A stretch of 64,000 nt of DNA from an uncultured Lachnospiraceae bacterium (GTDB taxonomy: Bacteria; Bacillota; Clostridia; Lachnospirales; Lachnospiraceae), in the NCBI GenBank assembly GCA_947629385.1, contig CANRDO010000012.1:1-64000 (forward strand), read 5' to 3'. Positions 59,607-64,000 of this stretch are shown piece by piece (position 1 is the stretch's first letter; the number at the start of each line of letters is the position of its first letter). The position numbers and the translations under genes are program-made. The notes under the pieces are model-generated. The model did no database searches. It was not told the origin of the DNA and was given only the letters and a program-made list of their open reading frames with translations.

Positions 59607-59792
59607 ATGGTTCGGTTTTTGATTCTTGATACTCAGTATTACGACGGTACACCGGAAGGGTACGAAAAAGCGACGCTGAACGCGGTTGAGATCATGGACG
59701 GAACGACGTCCGACGTAGACGAGGCAATCGCGAAGGTCCGGGGAGACTACCCGGAGGAACGCTACGAAATCGACGATATTTACGTTTGCTAG
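59607..59792 (+). CDS. Small acidic protein (61 residues)
   Basis: ACAGGAGG lies 6 nt before the ATG. VRFLILDTQYYDGTPEGYEK, NAVEIMDGTTSDVDEAIAKV. A short alpha/beta protein, possibly ferredoxin-like in fold. Function unknown. Confidence 0.6.
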   Translation: MVRFLILDTQYYDGTPEGYEKATLNAVEIMDGTTSDVDEAIAKVRGDYPEERYEIDDIYVC

Positions 59793-59803
59793 GGGGTGAT
59801 GGC

Positions 59804-60193
59804 ATGAGATATTACAGCATACACAGACCGGTAATGCCCGGAGGCTTCCCAAAGTCAGGAGAGGGGGCGGTGGATCGGATCAAGAATTTTGACGACAGGA
59901 CATTCTGCGAGGAGATCGGCCGGGAAGCATGGGGCTACATCGAGTATAAGGAACCGATCACGGAGGAGGAGGCGAGGGCATACGAGCTCGTTCCGGCCGG
60001 CATGAAAATCTGGTACGAGGTTACGGTCGCTTGGTATAACAACGGGAAGATATTCGCATTCGTTTCGGGCGAGACAGAAGCTACGGAGAAGCCGGCAGCG
60101 AAGTCGAAGCGGTATAAGGGCAAAGAGATATACACAAATTGGTACGGTAGCCATGAGGAGGCAGAGGAGGCCGTCAAAAAAGCACAGATATAG
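59804..60193 (+). CDS. Phage/plasmid protein of unknown function (129 residues)
   Basis: ATG at 59804 after AGGGGGTG; an ATG at 59799 is out of frame. YYSIHRPVMPGGFPKSGEGA, GYIEYKEPITEEEARAYELV. Similar sequences occur in Clostridial mobile elements with the defence- or maintenance-type small genes that follow. Function unknown. Confidence 0.65.
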   Translation: MRYYSIHRPVMPGGFPKSGEGAVDRIKNFDDRTFCEEIGREAWGYIEYKEPITEEEARAYELVPAGMKIWYEVTVAWYNNGKIFAFVSGETEATEKPAAKSKRYKGKEIYTNWYGSHEEAEEAVKKAQI

Positions 60194-60207
60194 GGAGGCG
60201 AGGACGA

Positions 60208-60423
60208 ATGAAGCTGAAAGGGCTTATGAAGGTAATGAGGACGGGCTGCGCGTGCTTCTCAATCTCCGATCAGGAGAAGACCTATTGCGAGGAGTACGGC
60301 GGAGGCGTCGAAGGGATCACGCAGGAGCCGTGGTACAGGGACATAAAGGACCGGACCGTCAGCAGGATCAGCACGATCGGCGGCGGAATATATAAGGTTG
60401 AAACATGCATAACACTCGAATGA
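60208..60423 (+). CDS. Small protein (71 residues)
   Basis: GGGAGGCGAGG precedes the ATG. KLKGLMKVMRTGCACFSISD, EPWYRDIKDRTVSRISTIGG. An EPWYRD motif is also seen in short accessory phage proteins. Function unknown. Confidence 0.6.
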   Translation: MKLKGLMKVMRTGCACFSISDQEKTYCEEYGGGVEGITQEPWYRDIKDRTVSRISTIGGGIYKVETCITLE

Positions 60424-60437
60424 AGGAGGAGAGGATC

Positions 60438-61361
60438 ATGGAAAGAAAGTATTTCAGTATCAATGAGAGCAGCGCGAAGGTGGCGCACGACATGATGTCC
60501 ATGCGGGACTACAAGGCCGGCAGCACGACGGAGGAATATCGCCGGGCGGTTGACAAGGCATACGACCTCGCAGACAAGGTTGCGGAGAAAAGGCCGGAGG
60601 AGGCAGAGAGGGTATACAGGCTCGCAGAGCGTTACTCGAAAAAGATGGCAGAGTATTACAACAAAGAGAGCAGCATCGGCATGATGTGTCCGTCTATTCT
60701 GGTAAGCGGCGGCGGAAACTTCCCGGTGAGGAAGAAAGAAAAGCAGGTGGCAGCATTCGGCCGTAACCGCGAGTTTTACAAGTACGTGCAGGGCATTCTC
60801 GACAAAATCGAAGCAATTCTGTACGGGAAAGAGATCATCAAGTCAAACGACGAGCGGGCGATCGAGAAGTTGGAGGAGAAGCTGGAAGACATGAAGAGCC
60901 TGCAGGAGCAGATGAAGGCCGCAAATAAGGCGATCCGCCTGAAAGACACGGAGGCCGGCAACGATCAGCTCCGGGAGATGGGGTACAGCGAGGAGGCAAT
61001 CGCAGAGCTTCGCAAGCCGGACTACTGCGGAAGGTTGGGCTATCCGGATTTCGAGTTGTCGAATAACAATGCGAATATCCACCGGGTAGAGGAGCGGATC
61101 AGGAGGCTGAAAGCAGTCAAAGAGAAGGGCAGCTCGGAGCAGGAATACAAGACCTTCAAGGCGGTTGAGAACACGGAGGCCATGCGCTACCAGATCATCT
61201 TCGACGGTAAGCCGGAAGCGGAGATTCGCGACATTCTGAAAAGCAACGGTTTCAAATGGGCGCCGTCACAGGGAGCATGGCAGCGGCAGATCACCACGAA
61301 CGGGAAGTATGCGTTCGAGAGAGTCGTCGAGAAGCTGAAAGAAATGGAGGATCAGGCATGA
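60438..61361 (+). CDS. DUF3560-type / accessory-element protein (307 residues)
   Basis: ATG at 60438 with GGAGGAGAGG upstream. The N-terminal domain (KVAHDMMSMRDYKAGSTTEE, VYRLAERYSKKMAEYYNKES) and a central coiled region (EIIKSNDERAIEKLEEKLED) lead to a C-terminal module FDGKPEAEIRDILKSNGFKW, PSQGAWQRQITTNGKYAFER that is widespread in plasmid and phage accessory proteins. Biochemical role unknown. Confidence 0.75.
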   Translation: MERKYFSINESSAKVAHDMMSMRDYKAGSTTEEYRRAVDKAYDLADKVAEKRPEEAERVYRLAERYSKKMAEYYNKESSIGMMCPSILVSGGGNFPVRKKEKQVAAFGRNREFYKYVQGILDKIEAILYGKEIIKSNDERAIEKLEEKLEDMKSLQEQMKAANKAIRLKDTEAGNDQLREMGYSEEAIAELRKPDYCGRLGYPDFELSNNNANIHRVEERIRRLKAVKEKGSSEQEYKTFKAVENTEAMRYQIIFDGKPEAEIRDILKSNGFKWAPSQGAWQRQITTNGKYAFERVVEKLKEMEDQA

Positions 61362-61945
61362 AGACGGGAGAGATGAGATATTACAGGGGAAGCGCGAGCA
61401 GCGCGGAAACGATCGATTTTAGCTTAGAAAACGAGAACGGAGATTATATCACGACATGCGTCATTAACTGCAATCTCCTTATCGCAAATGTTCGCAGCTT
61501 TCCTTGCGGGGACGGGGACGACTACACGCTCGATCCGGGAGAGTATCTCAAGGCGCTTTTATTCGTTCAGGAGCAGCGCAAGGCGATCACGGACAGATAC
61601 CCTGTTAAGACATACAAGGGCTGGCAGGAGAGCGGCCTTCCGTTCTTTGAGGACTACTGCAGGCCCGGGGACGAGGTTGACGAGGAGATGGTAGAGTATT
61701 TTATCAATAGCGTCCCTCCGGTCTCCCTGAGCTCGAATTGCACGCAGGCAGGGGAAACATACGACGCGGCGGTTGACGAGAGCACAGGCAGGCGGCAATG
61801 CACGTACACGACGTTTCATATCATCGGAGAAGGCAGGTGGAAATTCGACGGGTATTGCTTCCGGAAGGAGAATGTGAACCGATCGGCCAGACAGACGAGA
61901 CTAGAGCAGATGATCGAGAGGGCAAGGAAGGAGGCAGAGGAGTGA
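61358..61945 (+). CDS. Phage protein of unknown function (195 residues)
   Basis: ATG overlaps the preceding stop. Beta-rich N-terminus (ETIDFSLENENGDYITTCVI), a loop with Cys and Asp (VRSFPCGDGDDYTLDPGEYL) and a C-terminal helix. No family recognised. Confidence 0.6.
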   Translation: MKTGEMRYYRGSASSAETIDFSLENENGDYITTCVINCNLLIANVRSFPCGDGDDYTLDPGEYLKALLFVQEQRKAITDRYPVKTYKGWQESGLPFFEDYCRPGDEVDEEMVEYFINSVPPVSLSSNCTQAGETYDAAVDESTGRRQCTYTTFHIIGEGRWKFDGYCFRKENVNRSARQTRLEQMIERARKEAEE

Positions 61946-62340
61946 TAGACTACGATAAGATCATAAACGAGCTGGCGGAGGAGCTTGACAGTTGCAATTA
62001 CAGGTATATATCCGGGACTTCTACACACGTCCCGGTATACTACCAGCAAGAGCTCGCGGAAGCGATTGACCTTATCATTAAATGCCGGAACTGCTACAAA
62101 GGAATTAAGACGCAGCCGGAAGGCGTTTCATACGATCCGTATAAGGCCGGCGAGCTTGCCAAGATGCTCAAGCATGAGACGAGGAAGGGGGAAGTACATT
62201 ACGGAGCGCGGCTACACCATGAGGCCAGCGGAGCAAAGGTACTTACGATAGACGCAGGAGGCATCCGGGCGCTTATGAGCTATTACGCAACGCACAGGAC
62301 AGACCTTGAGAACGGGGAGGAGGGCGACAATGAACAATGA
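61942..62340 (+). CDS. Phage protein of unknown function (132 residues)
   Basis: GTG start (IDYDKIINELAEELDSCNYR) after GGAGGCAGAGGAG. Helical, with a Cys pair (KCRNCYKGIKT) and HYGARLHHEASGAKVLTIDA. Function unknown. Confidence 0.6.
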   Translation: MIDYDKIINELAEELDSCNYRYISGTSTHVPVYYQQELAEAIDLIIKCRNCYKGIKTQPEGVSYDPYKAGELAKMLKHETRKGEVHYGARLHHEASGAKVLTIDAGGIRALMSYYATHRTDLENGEEGDNEQ

Positions 62341-62557
62341 GGATCGTGAGGAGGCCTTCGCTGTACTCGAAAGAATGAAAGAGGAGAGCGTCAGAATGGT
62401 TAAGCAGGCCAGCACAGAGAGAGTGAAAAAAGTGTGGTATTACTCGCACCTCGGCTCCATCGACTTCGCAAGGCAGATCGGCGTCATTACAGAGGAGCAG
62501 AGGAGCGGTCTGTATAAAGAATTTAGGGACGAGCTCAGGGAGGTGCAGAATGGATAA
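62330..62557 (+). CDS. Small helical protein (75 residues)
   Basis: GGGGAGGAGGG lies before the ATG. FAVLERMKEESVRMVKQAST, WYYSHLGSIDFARQIGVITE. The SIDFARQIGxIT segment is frequent in short phage proteins. Overlaps both neighbours. Confidence 0.6.
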   Translation: MNNEDREEAFAVLERMKEESVRMVKQASTERVKKVWYYSHLGSIDFARQIGVITEEQRSGLYKEFRDELREVQNG

Positions 62558-63239
62558 GGACTACAAAGAGAAGATCAAGAAGCTGCTCGCACTCGCGGAG
62601 AGCCCGAACGAACATGAGGCGCGGGCGGCGCTTCTCAAGGCACGTCAGCTCATGGCAGAGCACAAGATCGAAGAGGCGGACCTGAAGGACCTTGAGAAGC
62701 AGAAGGTAGTCAAGAAGATCATAGACGGGATCACCTGCAGCAAGAGGCGGGAGCCGTGGATCATCGACCTAAGCGATACGATCACAAGAAATTATTGCTG
62801 TCAAGGTTACAGAGTAAGAGGCTACGGGAAGCAGACCTTCAATATAGGCATAATCGGATTCGAGGAGGACGCGGAGATAGCGGAGGCGGTATTCCTGTAC
62901 GCGGTAGATTGCGTCCGATCCAAAATCAAGCAGATCAAGGCAGAGTACGCCATGTATCACAGAAGGTACGTGAAATCCCTTTGTGACAGCTATGGAATGG
63001 GATTCACTTACGGGCTTTTGAAGATGTTCGAGCAGCAGCAGAAAGACAATGAAGCAGGCTGGGGACTCGTCCTCGTCATACCGAAGGAAGTAGAGGAAGC
63101 AGCTTCCTTCCTCAACGCAGCAGATTTCAAGGCGAATATCAACTATTCCAGAGACATGCTTCGCGAGGGGATCAGGGACGGAGAAAACTTCCGGCCGGAG
63201 AGGAGATTGCAGGAGGATTTACAAGATGAAATTATGTGA
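62550..63239 (+). CDS. DUF2786-containing phage protein
   Basis: 229 residues. Residues 1-45 are DUF2786 (IKKLLALAESPNEHEARAAL, ARQLMAEHKIEEADL). The rest is a larger domain (WIIDLSDTITRNYCCQGYRV, IAEAVFLYAVDCVRSKIKQI) usually paired with it. This family is spread by phages and mobile elements; its function is not established. Confidence 0.8.
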   Translation: MDKDYKEKIKKLLALAESPNEHEARAALLKARQLMAEHKIEEADLKDLEKQKVVKKIIDGITCSKRREPWIIDLSDTITRNYCCQGYRVRGYGKQTFNIGIIGFEEDAEIAEAVFLYAVDCVRSKIKQIKAEYAMYHRRYVKSLCDSYGMGFTYGLLKMFEQQQKDNEAGWGLVLVIPKEVEEAASFLNAADFKANINYSRDMLREGIRDGENFRPERRLQEDLQDEIM

Positions 63240-63471
63240 CAGATGTTTAGTTGGTGGATGCCTGCTCAACTATCTAGGACCGGCGTGCAAGAGCGCGCGC
63301 AAAGAGAGCTGCCCTGAAATCAAACTAAACAACGCAGAACGCATCGCAAGTTTGGAAGCCGAGGAGCTTTCCGAGGAGCTTGCGGCGGCCATGAAGGGAC
63401 TGTTCGAGGGCGGAGAGCTTTCGGCGGAGAGCGTGAGAAAATGGCTCGAAAAGGAATGCGAAAATTTATAA
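63226..63471 (+). CDS. Small Cys-containing protein (81 residues)
   Basis: Starts 14 nt inside the previous gene with GGAGG upstream. KLCDRCLVGGCLLNYLGPAC at the N-terminus (four Cys), then an acidic helix (LEAEELSEELAAAMKGLFEG). Function unknown. Confidence 0.65.
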   Translation: MKLCDRCLVGGCLLNYLGPACKSARKESCPEIKLNNAERIASLEAEELSEELAAAMKGLFEGGELSAESVRKWLEKECENL

Positions 63472-63498
63472 AAAATTTAACAAATTGTCTGAAAATGA

Positions 63499-63527
63499 TT
63501 GACATAATGAACTCAAAAGTATATAAT
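63499..63527 (+). promoter_or_regulatory. Promoter of the last cluster in the window
   Basis: TTGACA (63499-63504), 17 nt, TATAAT (63522-63527). Preceded by AACAAATTGTCTGAAAAT, the same block as before the promoter at 58554, but without the CCCC/GGGG operator in the spacer. Confidence 0.85.
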
Positions 63528-63588
63528 TAAATTACAGTCAAGGGAAACCAAGACGAGTACGACGGCAAGTGTCAGAAAGGAGATCACG

Positions 63589-63729
63589 ATGGACGACGAT
63601 ATGAACTTAGGCGAGATTCTGGTCGAGAAGGCCGAGGAAAACCAGACACGGAAGATACTCGAAATCCTGTACGAGTGCAAGGACATCGAGGAAGCACGTG
63701 AGAAGGTAAAAGCCCTGCTCACAAAGTAA
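63589..63729 (+). CDS. Small acidic protein (46 residues)
   Basis: Reads DDDMNLGEILVEKAEENQTR and ends EKVKALLTK. GAAAGGAG precedes the ATG. Helical, acidic then basic. A GCCCTGCT/AGCAGGGC inverted repeat spans its stop codon (63711-63735). Function unknown. Confidence 0.6.
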   Translation: MDDDMNLGEILVEKAEENQTRKILEILYECKDIEEAREKVKALLTK

Positions 63730-63750
63730 GCAGGGCATGAGGGACTAATG

Positions 63751-63784
63751 CAGGAGCGGTACTTGCCGCCGCTCCTTGCTTTAG
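63751..63784 (+). terminator. Possible terminator after the small acidic gene
   Basis: GGAGCGG / CCGCTCC stem around a GTACTTGCCG-type loop, followed by TTGCTTTAG. The T run is weak, so termination may be partial. Confidence 0.4.
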
Positions 63785-63843
63785 CAGACAGTATTATATC
63801 ACATGAATTGAGATCAGGCAAGAGCGAGGAGGGAAGACACGGC

Positions 63844-64000
63844 ATGGCGATGGGACGGCCTCTCAAAGAGAAAGTAAAATTGACACATGACCTGAAATTC
63901 AGGGTAGACGACGACACATTTCGGGAACTTCTGTTATTCTGCGACAGAACGCAGGCGGAGCGAGCGGAGGTAATCAGGAAGGCACTGAGGCTGTATCTCT
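63844..64000 (+). CDS. Ribbon-helix-helix DNA-binding protein (partial)
   Basis: The window ends inside the gene after about 52 codons. GRPLKEKVKLTHDLKFRVDD, DTFRELLLFCDRTQAERAEV, IRKALRLYL is a CopG/ribbon-helix-helix pattern. GAGGAGGG lies upstream. Such proteins regulate mobile-element genes. Confidence 0.7.
   Translation, partial: MAMGRPLKEKVKLTHDLKFRVDDDTFRELLLFCDRTQAERAEVIRKALRLYL

Noticed and set aside
1..64000. tRNA or rRNA genes
   Set aside because: No cloverleaf with T-arm and anticodon features was recognised; the only rRNA-like segment is the 14-nt match at 53212-53225.

Overview
The window is one end of a temperate myovirus-type prophage sitting in the chromosome of a GC-rich Firmicute. 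A gut Lachnospiraceae-like Clostridium is the best guess, from strong AGGAGG-type ribosome sites, tandem flavodoxin genes, a large serine integrase and a B. subtilis PBSX/skin-like (Xkd/Yqb) morphogenesis module. This host assignment is inference. About 2 kb of host DNA lies at the left: a decarboxylase/cupin protein, a secreted flavodoxin, and a flavodoxin lipoprotein gene cut off just after its IGYPIWWG motif, where prophage DNA begins. The right attachment site is not in the window.

Phage layout, left to right. (1) Minus strand: serine integrase and XRE repressor, facing a divergent promoter region full of TGCCCC/GGGACA-type operators. (2) Early plus-strand region (4.5-23 kb): Cro-like protein, a SleB-like hydrolase, a recombination module (annealing-like protein, fused SbcD-SbcC nuclease, RecU resolvase), replication initiator and DnaC-type loader, a radical SAM enzyme and many small Cys-rich proteins, ending with a candidate late regulator. 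(3) A compact late promoter, terminator and operator at 23.18-23.31 kb, then a nucleotide/sugar-chemistry cassette (HAD-kinase fusion, cytidylyltransferase, glycosyltransferase, two ParB-like proteins, radical SAM). (4) Packaging, head, contractile tail and baseplate (28-51 kb), including a -1 frameshift in the tail chaperone. (5) A diversity-generating retroelement (DGR): lectin-fold tail protein with variable repeat, accessory protein Avd, template repeat and reverse transcriptase. (6) Lysis genes, a minus-strand secreted protein, and a second operator-controlled plus-strand cluster of small unknown genes running off the window.

The most unusual feature is in the DGR. The template repeat (TR) is split into a 49-nt and a 66-nt part by a 322-nt structured segment (52904-53225). 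The variable repeat (VR) is continuous, lacks the segment, and differs from the TR at 14 positions across both halves, 13 of them at TR adenines. Either the segment is removed from the TR RNA before reverse transcription (a natural intron-like element inside a DGR template) or it arrived very recently.

Other points of note are a dispersed operator family that appears to tie together the early, late, moron and right-hand promoters, and the candidate modification cassette just upstream of the terminase.
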